Assembly: GCA_018699415.1 (NCBI GenBank)
Contig: JABIQM010000274.1
Location: forward strand, 1 to 51,249
Length of the DNA stretch: 51,249 nt
Direction: 5' to 3'
DNA from: Acidimicrobiaceae bacterium
Lineage (GTDB): Bacteria; Actinomycetota; Acidimicrobiia; Acidimicrobiales; Aldehydirespiratoraceae
Part shown: piece by piece, positions 18,379-26,728 of the stretch
Layout: every line of letters starts with the position of its first letter
Numbering within the stretch: the stretch's first letter is position 1
Program-made: the position numbers and the translations under genes
Notes under the pieces: generated by a model
Database searches by the model: none
Seen by the model: only the letters and a program-made list of their open reading frames with translations
What the model was told of the DNA's origin: nothing

Positions 18379-19602
18379 TCAGACTCGTTCGATGATAATC
18401 GCCGGGGCCATGCCGCCGCCGGCGCACATGGTGATTAGGCCGACCTGCTTGTCCTGACGTTCTAGCTCATCGAGCACTGTGCCAATCAAAATCGCACCGG
18501 TTGCACCAATGGGATGACCCAATGCCATTGCGCCACCATTGACGTTGACCTTGCTGCGATCGAGTTTGAGATCGCGTTGGAACTTCTCAGCCACCACCGC
18601 AAATGCCTCATTGATCTCGAACAGGTCGATATCGTCAAGCGTCATGCCCGCACGGGCAAGTACTTTTCGTGCTGCCGGCACCGGGGCGTTCAGCATCAAG
18701 GTCGGATCGTCACCCATATTGGCGCTGGCAACCACACGGGCACGGGGTTTCAGCCCATGAGCCTGCACATAGTCATCGCTGCCCCAGAGGATCGCCGCGG
18801 CGCCGTCCACCACACCCGACGAGTTGCCAGCGTGATGTACGTGCTCGATGTTGAGGTCGGGGAACTTCTGGAGAATCAACTCACGGAACGTCTTGGCGTC
18901 ATCGCTATGTCGGTAGTCGGCCACTGCCGGGAAGCTCGGCGAGAGCGAAGCAAGCGACTCCGCCGTTGTCCCCGGCCGGGGGAACTCTTCGCGGTCCAGC
19001 GCGATCGATCCGTCCATGTTCAGAACCGGAATGAGCGATCTGTCAAAACGGCCTTCCTTGATGGCCACCTCGGCTCGAGCCTGCGACTCAGCAGCGAGAG
19101 CATCCAATGCAATGCGCGGAATGCCTTCGAGCGTGGCGATGGCATCAGCACACACACCCTGATGGGACTGAGGATGGATCTCCTGAAGGTGAGCATTCCC
19201 GGCTCCCATCGCCATCATCCCTTTCTTCGGCAGCGACATCATCTCGGTACCGCCAGAGATCACGAGGTCTTCCATCCCGGCCATTACCGTCGCAGCAGCG
19301 ATGTTGGCTGACGTAATGCCCGACCCGCAGAAACGATCGAGCGTCACACCGCTCGCCCTGACGTCGTAACCGGCATCCAGGGCTGACATCCGGCCGAGGT
19401 CACCGGACTGCTCCATAACCTGAGAACTCGTACCCCAGACGACATCGTCAACCTCTGCGGTGTCGAATCCGTTGCGTTCCTGGATCGCTCGCAGCACGGT
19501 CGAGCCGAGATGTTGTGGGTGAAGGTGAGCAAGCGCTCCCTTGCCCTGCTTGCCGACGCCACGCGGGGTGCGGCACGCGTCGATGATGTAAGCCTCAGAC
19601 AT
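18379..19602 (-). CDS. Thiolase (acetyl-CoA C-acyltransferase)
   Basis: A 407-aa thiolase that condenses or cleaves acyl-CoA with free CoA. The acyl-accepting Cys is in TLDRFCGSGITSANIA (~88-103). The second His site is in FEINEAFAVVAEKF (~341-354), the loop NGGAMALGHPIGATGA is at ~371-386, and the final catalytic Cys is in ITMCAGGGMAPA (~394-405). A strong GAGGAGA ribosome site precedes the ATG. No FadB-type partner is adjacent, so it may serve beta-oxidation elsewhere or acetoacetyl-CoA formation. It starts the run that continues into DDN, scramblase and coaX. Confidence 0.93.
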   Translation of the reverse strand: MSEAYIIDACRTPRGVGKQGKGALAHLHPQHLGSTVLRAIQERNGFDTAEVDDVVWGTSSQVMEQSGDLGRMSALDAGYDVRASGVTLDRFCGSGITSANIAAATVMAGMEDLVISGGTEMMSLPKKGMMAMGAGNAHLQEIHPQSHQGVCADAIATLEGIPRIALDALAAESQARAEVAIKEGRFDRSLIPVLNMDGSIALDREEFPRPGTTAESLASLSPSFPAVADYRHSDDAKTFRELILQKFPDLNIEHVHHAGNSSGVVDGAAAILWGSDDYVQAHGLKPRARVVASANMGDDPTLMLNAPVPAARKVLARAGMTLDDIDLFEINEAFAVVAEKFQRDLKLDRSKVNVNGGAMALGHPIGATGAILIGTVLDELERQDKQVGLITMCAGGGMAPAIIIERV

Positions 19603-19647
19603 GGAGTCTCCTCAGGAATATTTCTGGAGCCACCGTTCTAGTACTGA

Positions 19648-21339
19648 TCAGCCGTTGAGCATATCCCAGCCCTCGATCACGTTGAAGTAAACGTTGTTGG
19701 CGGCAGCGTTCTCACCGTTCGCCGTCCAGTTCCATGCGTCAACGAACGAGTGGGCGCTAACCGGTTCTCCGTCATGGAACGTCCAACCGTCGGCCACTGT
19801 GATGGTCCACGTCAGGCCGTCATCACTTGTCTCGATCGACTCTGCGACCACATTGCCCAGGCTCCGACTGCGATGGTCGTACTCGACAAGATTACTGAAC
19901 AAGACCTCCAGGACTTCGAGGCCCTCGGATTCGTTTGCCACTGGCGGGGCGAGTCGTTGGGGTTCTGCGATAGCGGCGACAATATCGCCACCAATCATTT
20001 CAACCCAGTTCATGTGGCCGCGTATGTCCTTGAAAACGTTGTTCACGCTGAGATTCGAGACGTAGCGGTTCGCACCGGCATAGATCGGCACGATCCCCAC
20101 GTCGGCGCACAAGATGACTTCCGCAGCAGCAGCGTCGCCGTTGGCGATGGCCTGGTCAAAGCGAGCGCTGCTGTAGCCGCTCGTGTTGGACGACGATCCC
20201 GAGCCAAAGAGCGGCTCAAGAAAGCCAAGGGGCGACAGATAACCGGCGCTCCACTCACCCTGAGACGGGCCGGTGACGACATGATCATCAAGCAGATCGA
20301 GATACACAGTCGACTGGCGGCTCTCGATCTGCACATCGGCAATGTCGAGAACGTCGTCAAGCTGTTCGGCAAGTGCTGCGGCGATCGCCGCCTGCGTGCC
20401 GTTCGCGCCGTGCCACAAGACGATCGGTGTTTCCCCGAGAGCCTCAAGCCCGCCGTATAACTCAAAGGCCTCACGGGCTCCATCGGGATTGTGGACCCAG
20501 TTGGGGCACGCTGCGGCACCGAACTCCGAGAACACCGGAGGCACTACCCGATCCGCGGCTGTCACCGAACCAAAGAAAAACTCGTCGACAATCGCCTGAC
20601 GATCGATGGCCATCGATAGAGCCTGACGTAACTCCAGCGGATACTGGCTCCAGAGGTACGACGGGAAGGCGTAGTAGTGGAACATCATCGCTGCGGACCG
20701 GCCGTACCCGGCGCCAAAATCGTCACCGACATAGGGCAACTGACTCGCCGGAATGCATTCCGACACATCAACGAACGCCGCCTGCGCGTGAAGGTAGCCG
20801 GTCGCGCAAACGTCGTCGTAGATGTTGAATGTCAGGCTGGTGAGACCCGCTGGTGTCGGACCGGCATAGTTGGCGTTGGGCACAACACGAATCGAGGTGT
20901 TATGGGCCCATGTACCGTCCATCATGAATGGACCGTTGCCTATGGGGGCGTCCTCAAAGGCCGCCGGATCTTCAAAGAACACCGATGGGAGAGGGGCAAA
21001 ACCCATATACGCGAGTCGTTCAAGGAAACCTGGATCGGGCTCGGTCAGGGTGACCGTGAACGTGCGACCGTCGACAACATTGAGACCGCTGAGGCGTGCA
21101 TCGTTGTACGCCGATACAGCAGGCACTGGGGTCGAAGCGACGTCGTCGGTCGTCTCAGTGGGCGTGTCATCGCTCATGTCAACGTCGGGTGCCGAATCGG
21201 CACTGTCAACGTCTGCGAAGGGGAAATCGTCCGTTACCGGCGTGGTCTGACCCTCATCGTCGCCGGCGATGCCGCAGGCCGTCGTAACGAGCGTGAGGCT
21301 CAACAGAAGCGCCAACAGCCCTATGAGTCGTTTGCCCAT
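19648..21339 (-). CDS. Family 5 solute-binding lipoprotein with apparently permuted domain order
   Basis: A 563-aa exported protein. A signal peptide with TTAC (Cys22) predicts a lipoprotein, and an Asp/Thr-rich linker runs to ~75. The rest matches the peptide/nickel binding protein family (SBP_bac_5), but in rotated order. The mature part opens with SGLNVVDGRTFTVTLTEPDP, which normally lies ~120 residues into the fold. It continues to the usual C-terminal strands (VGIVPIYAGANRYVSNL). Only then, at ~450-563, comes the canonical N-terminal piece (GGDIVAAIAEPQRLAPP, VLFSNLVEYD, ETSDDGLTWTITVADGWTFH, DGEPVSAHSFVDAWNW). The ends, IEGWDMLNG and AYNDARLSGLNVV, are contiguous in ordinary homologues. 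A perfect GGAGGAGA precedes ATG 21339. No permease or ATPase genes adjoin. The ligand is unknown. Confidence 0.88.
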   Translation of the reverse strand: MGKRLIGLLALLLSLTLVTTACGIAGDDEGQTTPVTDDFPFADVDSADSAPDVDMSDDTPTETTDDVASTPVPAVSAYNDARLSGLNVVDGRTFTVTLTEPDPGFLERLAYMGFAPLPSVFFEDPAAFEDAPIGNGPFMMDGTWAHNTSIRVVPNANYAGPTPAGLTSLTFNIYDDVCATGYLHAQAAFVDVSECIPASQLPYVGDDFGAGYGRSAAMMFHYYAFPSYLWSQYPLELRQALSMAIDRQAIVDEFFFGSVTAADRVVPPVFSEFGAAACPNWVHNPDGAREAFELYGGLEALGETPIVLWHGANGTQAAIAAALAEQLDDVLDIADVQIESRQSTVYLDLLDDHVVTGPSQGEWSAGYLSPLGFLEPLFGSGSSSNTSGYSSARFDQAIANGDAAAAEVILCADVGIVPIYAGANRYVSNLSVNNVFKDIRGHMNWVEMIGGDIVAAIAEPQRLAPPVANESEGLEVLEVLFSNLVEYDHRSRSLGNVVAESIETSDDGLTWTITVADGWTFHDGEPVSAHSFVDAWNWTANGENAAANNVYFNVIEGWDMLNG

Positions 21340-21433
21340 CTTCTCCTCCGGAATACCAGCCGCCAGTCGACGGCTGTGCTGCCGAAACATGACAGTAGTG
21401 CCAGCACAGGCGAGGGTGAAGTCGTGGGCGCGG

Positions 21434-23038
21434 TCATACCACTCGGCCGCCGAGCCAAACCTGCTCCACGTTCAGGTCCGGAGGACTGTCGAGTTCGATG
21501 GTCAAAGGGTCGCCGTCAATGATGGCAAAGTCAGCCAGTTTGCCGACTTCGATCGAGCCGACAGCGTGTTCTCGGTGCAGGACTCGCGCTCCTTCGATCG
21601 TGTACCCGCGCAGGGCCGTCTCGCGATCGATCGCGCATTCTGGTCCCACAATTCGTCCGCTCGATGTCCGCCTGGTGATAGCGGCCCACATGGCGAGAAA
21701 GACGTTGGGCATGCTCACCGGCACGTCCGATGAGAGCACGACCGGGATGCCGGCTTCGGCGAACAAACCCGACGGGTACATCCGCTCGGCGATCTCGCCA
21801 TAGTCACGAAACGCACCCTCGGCGTACAGGTGCACATGGGTGGGTTGAGGTACCGGCACGATACCGAGTTCGGCCATGGCGCCAATCTGTTCATCGGTCG
21901 GAAAACCACAATGTTCGATTCGGTGACGCACGTCGACCCTGGGCGATTGTGCTTGGGCTTCACGAATGGCATCGATCACCATGGCGATCGGGATCGGGCC
22001 TTGAGCGTGGGTGCCGGTTTGCAGTCCAAGCGTGTGGGCCCGGATAACGAGATCTTGGTACTCGTCGGCCTCGTGGTACAAGTAGCCGACTCGGTGGTTC
22101 ACAGCACAACCACAGGGGACATATGCGCTGCCACTGGTGAGGGCGCCGTCGGCGTAGAGCTTCAACCCACCGATTTGAAAGAGATCGTTGCCGATCGACG
22201 CCGACAAACCCAGCCCCTCCAGCAGATCGAGGTGGCTCGACAGCACCATGGCGGTGGCTCGCAACCGCATTCGGCCGTCGTCGCGCGCCCGGAGCCAGTT
22301 GGTGAGTTCGCGTTGGGTTACCTGGAGATCGCCAACTGAAGTGATCCCCGCGGCCGAAAGCATCGACTGGCCGAGGTCGAGCATCCGGTCGAGGTCTTCT
22401 GGCATCTCAGGGAGGTGCAGGTTCGGGCCGTGATTCGAGATCTTCACGCCTTCGGGGCCAGTCAAAAGGTCGCAGGCTGCGTCAAAAATCACACCGTTGG
22501 GTTTACCCGAATCGGTGCGGTCAATCCGCCCTCCCGACGGCGTCGGCGTCGATGCGTCGATTCCGGCTCGCCGCATAGATTCGTGATTCACCACGTATCC
22601 GTGACCACTCGTATGCATGATCTCGACAGGTCGATCACCGGCCACGCGGTCGAGATCATCAGCGGTGGGGTGATTGTCGTCGGTGCCCAGTCGGTGGTGG
22701 TCGTAGCCAAAGCCACGAATCGGGCCCAGCGAGTCACTGGTCCGGTCGTGTTCGCGCAGAAGCTTGACGAGGTCGTCGATGCTCCCCGCCCCCGTCAAGT
22801 CTGCCCACGAAGCGCATTGGCCAAGCATCAGCGGATGGGTGTGGGCGTCGACGAACCCCGGCACCATCGTTGACCCGGCGAGATTGACGGTGTCGAACGA
22901 TCCGGTTGTGGCATTCTCGCAGTTCGCCCGGTCGCCCACCGCCACAATTTGATCGCCGCGGATCAGGACCGCCTCGACCGTGCCTGCGGGCCCGATCGTA
23001 TGAATCGTGCCACCAATGAAGAGTGTCATCTCCGCCAT
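21434..23038 (-). CDS. Amidohydrolase family 3 (YtcJ-like metal-dependent hydrolase)
   Basis: A ~534-aa metal-dependent hydrolase. The N-terminal beta-sandwich part (LFIGGTIHTIG) leads to the metal site VDAHTHPLMLG (~62-72). Further ligands fit HAQGPIP (~330), HRIEHCGF (~357) and SSDVPVSMPN (~418). The C-terminal tail (VGSIEVGKLADFAIIDGDPL) is typical of YtcJ/amidohydrolase-3 proteins. No signal peptide, so cytosolic. The substrate is not predictable; relatives hydrolyse N-formyl or cyclic amide bonds. ATG 23038 follows GGTGAG; in-frame GTGs at 23044 and 23047 are alternatives. It is upstream of the binding-protein gene on the same strand, 95 bp away. Confidence 0.9.
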   Translation of the reverse strand: MAEMTLFIGGTIHTIGPAGTVEAVLIRGDQIVAVGDRANCENATTGSFDTVNLAGSTMVPGFVDAHTHPLMLGQCASWADLTGAGSIDDLVKLLREHDRTSDSLGPIRGFGYDHHRLGTDDNHPTADDLDRVAGDRPVEIMHTSGHGYVVNHESMRRAGIDASTPTPSGGRIDRTDSGKPNGVIFDAACDLLTGPEGVKISNHGPNLHLPEMPEDLDRMLDLGQSMLSAAGITSVGDLQVTQRELTNWLRARDDGRMRLRATAMVLSSHLDLLEGLGLSASIGNDLFQIGGLKLYADGALTSGSAYVPCGCAVNHRVGYLYHEADEYQDLVIRAHTLGLQTGTHAQGPIPIAMVIDAIREAQAQSPRVDVRHRIEHCGFPTDEQIGAMAELGIVPVPQPTHVHLYAEGAFRDYGEIAERMYPSGLFAEAGIPVVLSSDVPVSMPNVFLAMWAAITRRTSSGRIVGPECAIDRETALRGYTIEGARVLHREHAVGSIEVGKLADFAIIDGDPLTIELDSPPDLNVEQVWLGGRVV

Positions 23039-23040
23039 AC

Positions 23041-23205
23041 TCACCACGACACTACGACGTGATCGTCGGCCAGGTTCGCCGCGCAGGCCTCGACGACACC
23101 GGCAGAGACGTCCTCAGCCCCCACCTTCATCATGTCTTTGAGCCGCTCGCTGAAGAACAGCGAACCGTCGTCGAAGGCAGTAGCGGCCGCCGCAGCGGTT
23201 CCAGG
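23041..23205 (-). pseudogene. Remnant of an AMP-binding acyl-CoA ligase C-terminus
   Basis: An open stretch of ~54 codons with no plausible start reads FDDGSLFFSERLKDMMKVG and then AEDVSAGVVEAC. This matches the hinge and C-terminal subdomain of acyl-CoA synthetases (consensus G-L-Y-F-x-x-R-x-K-D-M-I-K-x-x-G-E-N-V-S-x-x-E-V-E). A stop interrupts the frame just upstream and the region ends at TGA 23041-23043. The rest of the ligase is not found in the ~60 bp before folK. The most economical reading is a decayed, truncated gene. A short functional peptide cannot be excluded. Confidence 0.6.
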
Positions 23206-23266
23206 TCAGAAATGGCTTGTTCTGCCTCTGGCGAAAGCACCTGTCAGCCCATAATACGCACGGAGG

Positions 23267-23740
23267 TCACGCGAGCGACTCCAGCGGGCCGACGTTGCGC
23301 ACACCCTCGGTTCTGGCTGCTATTGCCACGTCGTAGCCCTCAGGCAACAAGTCCCCACCGACGTCGGCAAGGGGTACGAGAACGAACGCTCGCTCAAACA
23401 TCCGAGCGTGAGGCACGATCAGATCCGGCTCGTCGACAGTCTCCCCGTCGACCCACAAGACGTCGACATCAAGTGAACGCGGGCCCCAGTGCACGACCCG
23501 CACGCGCTCCGCCGCGGACTCCCGCTCTTGGCAGACGCCGAGTAATTGCCGAGCAGAAAGATCAGTGTCAAGACGCACTACGATGTTGAGGAATGCACCC
23601 TGGGCAGGCCCCCCTATCGGGTCTGTCTCATACGCATCAGACATCGCCACCACATCAGGAATCAACGCCGTCGCGTCTCGCAAGTAGGCCACACGATCAC
23701 CAATGTTTGAGCCGAGTCCAAGGAAGGCGCGATGTGTCAT
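23267..23740 (-). CDS. folK: 2-amino-4-hydroxy-6-hydroxymethyldihydropteridine pyrophosphokinase
   Basis: A 157-aa HPPK that pyrophosphorylates hydroxymethyl-dihydropterin before its condensation with p-aminobenzoate. The N-terminal FLGLGSNIGDRVAYL, the ATP/metal loop VVHWGPRSLDVDVLWVDG (~82-99) with its two catalytic Asp, and IVPHARMFERAFVLVPL (~108-124) are all present. Length is standard. Its start overlaps the folB stop by 4 bp, so the two are translationally coupled, and it is last of the folate genes. Confidence 0.95.
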   Translation of the reverse strand: MTHRAFLGLGSNIGDRVAYLRDATALIPDVVAMSDAYETDPIGGPAQGAFLNIVVRLDTDLSARQLLGVCQERESAAERVRVVHWGPRSLDVDVLWVDGETVDEPDLIVPHARMFERAFVLVPLADVGGDLLPEGYDVAIAARTEGVRNVGPLESLA

Positions 23741-24096
23741 TGAGATCTTGTCAGCCGAATCCCGCTCGATGCCAGGTCTTGAGCCACTGGAGGCCGCAGC
23801 TTACGGACCTCGACCGTGACCGACCGGATTCGCTCGTCCTCAAGGATCGTCGCCGCAACCCGGGCCGCCATCCGCTCAAAGAGCTGAAATGCTTCGCCCT
23901 CAGTGACTGCCTCGACGCGATTGAGGACCTTGCCATAGTCGACGGTCTCAGCCAGAACGTCAGACTCGGTGGCAGCCACATCGGCCGTCATCTCGATGTC
24001 GAACTCGTAGGGCTGCCGCCGATCCTGCTCCTCAGGCAGCGCGCCACAAAGACACTGCAGACGAAGGCCAGAGAGCATGATGGTCTCAACCGACAT
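23737..24096 (-). CDS. folB: Dihydroneopterin aldolase
   Basis: A 119-aa tunnelling-fold enzyme that converts 7,8-dihydroneopterin to hydroxymethyl-dihydropterin and glycolaldehyde. LSGLRLQCLCGALPEEQDRR (~8-27) corresponds to the conserved L-x-G-x-x-G-V-L-P-x-E segment. ETVDYGKVLNRV (~50-61) holds the substrate Tyr region, FQLFERMAARVA the conserved Glu, and VEVRKLRPPV the catalytic Lys strand. Cys replaces the more usual aromatic or His near residue 15, a minor deviation. It is coupled to folK downstream and lies 3 bp from the pseudophosphatase-like gene. Confidence 0.93.
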   Translation of the reverse strand: MSVETIMLSGLRLQCLCGALPEEQDRRQPYEFDIEMTADVAATESDVLAETVDYGKVLNRVEAVTEGEAFQLFERMAARVAATILEDERIRSVTVEVRKLRPPVAQDLASSGIRLTRSQ

Positions 24097-24099
24097 CGC

Positions 24100-24723
24100 T
24101 CAATCGTCTCGAGAATTCTCAGATGCCAGCGCCGCCTCGGCATCCTCGTCGTGATCTTCGCCATCTTCTGATTCGTCGAGCACGATCGGATCGTCGATAA
24201 ACGCCCCGAACGGGACTAACTCCGTCGACTCGCACTTTTCGACCATCGCCACGGTTTCACGGGCGGTCTGGCCGAGTCCCCGTTCGAACAGGCGCTCGGT
24301 GATGTTGATCGTGGCTGGCCCGTCGGGGACCAGACCCATCCACAACAGATAGGCCGCCACGAGACCAAGGATTCGCTCCCCCACCTCTTCACGATGGACG
24401 ATGACCTTCTCGCCAGCGTTGACATGATCGCGGATCGACGACATCGCCCGGGTGAGGCTCAGCGGCCCGCCGGCCGGGCCGCCATACGGGACGTGATGGA
24501 ACCGAACGGCCAATTCTTCGTAGTTGTGCAGGTTTTGCGTGGAGCCACATAAGGACATCACAAAGTCAAAATCGTTCTGGCGAATCCAGATGATTTCCTC
24601 CTGGCGTCGCACTTTGCGATGGTTCGCGCCATACCCACCAGGTCGCTCGCAGACCGCGAATTGATTCTTCACAATCCACGTGAAGTTCCTCGGCTGGATC
24701 CCTTGCGCCCATTTACCTCTCAT
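24100..24723 (-). CDS. Dual-specificity-phosphatase-like protein with Arg in place of the catalytic Cys
   Basis: A 207-aa soluble protein. The middle part has a cysteine-phosphatase fold pattern: FDFVMSLCGST (~52-62), then RFHHVPYGG (~74-82), then VNAGEKVIVHREEVGERILG (~101-120). The last corresponds to the HCx5R P-loop. His110 and Arg117 are in register, but the nucleophile position 111 is Arg, so hydrolysis is not expected. The C-terminal ~35 residues are Asp/Glu-rich. The ATG overlaps the folP stop by 4 bp and folB follows after 3 bp, so it is co-translated with folate enzymes. I know of no such gene in the standard actinobacterial folate cluster. A phosphopeptide- or phosphometabolite-binding role is inference. 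Confidence 0.7.
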   Translation of the reverse strand: MRGKWAQGIQPRNFTWIVKNQFAVCERPGGYGANHRKVRRQEEIIWIRQNDFDFVMSLCGSTQNLHNYEELAVRFHHVPYGGPAGGPLSLTRAMSSIRDHVNAGEKVIVHREEVGERILGLVAAYLLWMGLVPDGPATINITERLFERGLGQTARETVAMVEKCESTELVPFGAFIDDPIVLDESEDGEDHDEDAEAALASENSRDD

Positions 24724-25520
24724 GAAGTCACCATTCGCACGGCATGGACCGTAGCCCTTACATCGTGCACTCGGACTAAGTCGGCGCCCATATGAGTGCC
24801 CCAGGTGGCCATTGTGACCGATCCTTCGAGTCGATCATCGACCTTCACAACGTCGACGCCGTCACTCGACGCATGAAGATCGCCGATCGACTTCTTTCGG
24901 CTGACGGCAAGAACAGCCGGTGCAATCCGTGTGAACCGGTCAAAGTTTGCCACCAGTTGGAGGTTGTGCGTAACGGTTTTACCGAAACCGACCCCCGGAT
25001 CGACCCACACGCGCTCAATCCCACTGGCCCGGGCTCGGTCGACGGCTGATTCGAGATATCCGGCGACCTCGGCGACTACATCGTCATACTGAGGATCGTT
25101 CTGCATCGTCTTGCTCGGCCCACCTGCATGCATGGCAATCCACCCAACCCCCATCTCTACAGCCACATCTTCGAGCGACGCAGTGACGTCGTTGATGATG
25201 GTGGCACCAGCGAGAACCGCGGCGCGGGCTACCGCCGGTTTCTGCGTATCGACCGAAATCTCGATATCGGGCCAGCGGTCTCGGATCTGTTCGATCACGG
25301 GGACAACACGGCGATGCTCGACGGCCTCGTCGACGGGCTCTGCACCTGGACGGGTGCTTTCACCGCCGACGTCGATCACTTCAGCGCCATCGTTGATCAT
25401 GCGAGCGGTGTGAGCAAGCGCAACATCGACGCCCTCCCATCGCCCTCCGTCAGAGAACGAATCGGGGGTCACGTTCAGCACTCCCATGACGCGCGGCAGC
25501 GTCTGAACCTCATCTTTCAC
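24720..25520 (-). CDS. folP: Dihydropteroate synthase
   Basis: A 266-aa TIM-barrel enzyme that joins dihydropterin pyrophosphate with p-aminobenzoate; it is the sulfonamide target. VMGVLNVTPDSFSDGG (~11-26) and EVIDVGGESTRPGAEPV (~47-63) are the two signature loops. ISVDTQKPAVARAA, ATIINDV, the strand-7 Lys region AVSRKKSIGDL and the final LVRVHDVRATVHAVRMV complete the pterin pocket. Length is normal. It follows folE by 24 bp and overlaps the phosphatase-like gene, within an apparent hpt-folE-folP-x-folB-folK unit. Confidence 0.96.
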   Translation of the reverse strand: MKDEVQTLPRVMGVLNVTPDSFSDGGRWEGVDVALAHTARMINDGAEVIDVGGESTRPGAEPVDEAVEHRRVVPVIEQIRDRWPDIEISVDTQKPAVARAAVLAGATIINDVTASLEDVAVEMGVGWIAMHAGGPSKTMQNDPQYDDVVAEVAGYLESAVDRARASGIERVWVDPGVGFGKTVTHNLQLVANFDRFTRIAPAVLAVSRKKSIGDLHASSDGVDVVKVDDRLEGSVTMATWGTHMGADLVRVHDVRATVHAVRMVTS

Positions 25521-25543
25521 GGGGTCACCCTAGTGGAGAGGGT

Positions 25544-26155
25544 TCAGCGTCGTTCGATGAAGCGCATCGCTTCGGCACGAGTGGCAGCGCTCTTGCGAAA
25601 ACTACCAGTCACGGCCGAGGTGACCGTGGAAGCACCGGGCTTACGAACCCCGCGCATCGACATGCAGAGATGCTCAGCCTCAATCACCACAAGCACACCG
25701 CGAGGGTCGAGCGTCTCTTCGATCGTATCGGCGATCTGGCGGGTGAGTCGCTCCTGTACCTGTGGGCGCTTGGCGTAGCCGTCAACGAGACGAGCAAGCT
25801 TCGACAGACCGGTGACGTTGCCGTTCTGGTTCGGGATGTAGGCCACGTGAGCAACGCCGAGGAACGGGATCAAATGGTGCTCGCAGAGGCTGTAGAGCGG
25901 AATGTCGCGAACCATGACCATCTCGTCGTGGTCGGCCTCGAAAACCTTGGTGAGATGCTCGGCTGGCACCTCATGGAGCCCGGCACATATCTCGGCGTAC
26001 ATCCGAGCCACCCGAGCCGGCGTTTCAACCAGGCCATTCCTGTCGACGTCCTCGCCAATCGCAGCAAGGATCTCGCGGACCGCTGCCTGGATCCGAGGCT
26101 GATCAACTTCGGAGGCATGGTCTCCTTCGAACTCATGGTCAGATGATGCGTTCAT
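25544..26155 (-). CDS. folE: GTP cyclohydrolase I
   Basis: A 203-aa decameric zinc enzyme that makes dihydroneopterin triphosphate from GTP, the entry step to folate. [20 protein letters not shown] (~87-106) and [17 protein letters not shown] (~159-175) supply the zinc Cys/His ligands and catalytic His. [19 protein letters not shown] is the GTP-binding helix region. The first ~18 residues are acidic and unconserved. It is 29 bp downstream of hpt. The ftsH gene that commonly lies between hpt and folE in actinobacteria is missing. Confidence 0.96.
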   Translation of the reverse strand: MNASSDHEFEGDHASEVDQPRIQAAVREILAAIGEDVDRNGLVETPARVARMYAEICAGLHEVPAEHLTKVFEADHDEMVMVRDIPLYSLCEHHLIPFLGVAHVAYIPNQNGNVTGLSKLARLVDGYAKRPQVQERLTRQIADTIEETLDPRGVLVVIEAEHLCMSMRGVRKPGASTVTSAVTGSFRKSAATRAEAMRFIERR

Positions 26156-26183
26156 CGCCGTGAGGATACCGAGTCACCCATCC

Positions 26184-26717
26184 CTACTCGGGGTCAAACA
26201 CCATGATCGAGTCGAGTTCGCGATAGTGCTCGGCCACATCGAGCCCATAACCCACAACGAAGTCGGGGGGGATCGGAAAACCGAAAAACTTCACGTCGCC
26301 GGTCTGTGCACCCTCGCGTATAAGCAGGGCACAGACCTCAAGGCTCGCCGGCTGACGATCGCCGAGTAGCTGACGGAGGTACCGAAGAGTGAGGCCGGAA
26401 TCGACGATGTCTTCCACGAGGATGACGTGGCGACCAGTGATGTCGGTCTCGAGGTCCTTCACGATGCGGACCACACCCGATGACTGGGTCGACTCTCCAT
26501 AGGACGACACGGCCATAAAGTCGAACTCCACGGGAAGGTCAATCTCGCGAGCGAGGTCGGCCATGAAGACATAAGCACCCTTGAGCACCCCAATCAGCAA
26601 CGGGGGACAGCCTTGGTAGTCGAGGGTGATCGCCGCTCCAAGCTCACGGACTCGCTGCGCAAGCTCCTCGGCGTCGATTACGGAGCGGCCGATAGATCCC
26701 TTGGGTGCAGTCACCAT
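26184..26717 (-). CDS. hpt: Hypoxanthine(-guanine) phosphoribosyltransferase
   Basis: A 177-aa purine salvage enzyme that makes IMP or GMP from the base and PRPP. LIGVLKGAYVFMADLAREI (~41-59) is the flexible-loop and N-terminal segment. HVILVEDIVDSGLTLRYL (~97-114) is the PRPP-binding motif with its paired acidic residues. FVVGYGLDVAEHYRELDSI (~152-170) is the base-binding hood. The ATG at 26717 follows the tilS stop by 11 bp, reproducing the widespread tilS-hpt pairing. Confidence 0.95.
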   Translation of the reverse strand: MVTAPKGSIGRSVIDAEELAQRVRELGAAITLDYQGCPPLLIGVLKGAYVFMADLAREIDLPVEFDFMAVSSYGESTQSSGVVRIVKDLETDITGRHVILVEDIVDSGLTLRYLRQLLGDRQPASLEVCALLIREGAQTGDVKFFGFPIPPDFVVGYGLDVAEHYRELDSIMVFDPE

Positions 26718-26728
26718 TGGTTCGAACC

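Noticed and set aside
23023-23589. 188-codon plus-strand frame over the ligase remnant and folK
   Set aside because: It overlaps the functional folK in antisense and has no recognisable domain; the minus-strand ligase-like peptide explains the region better.
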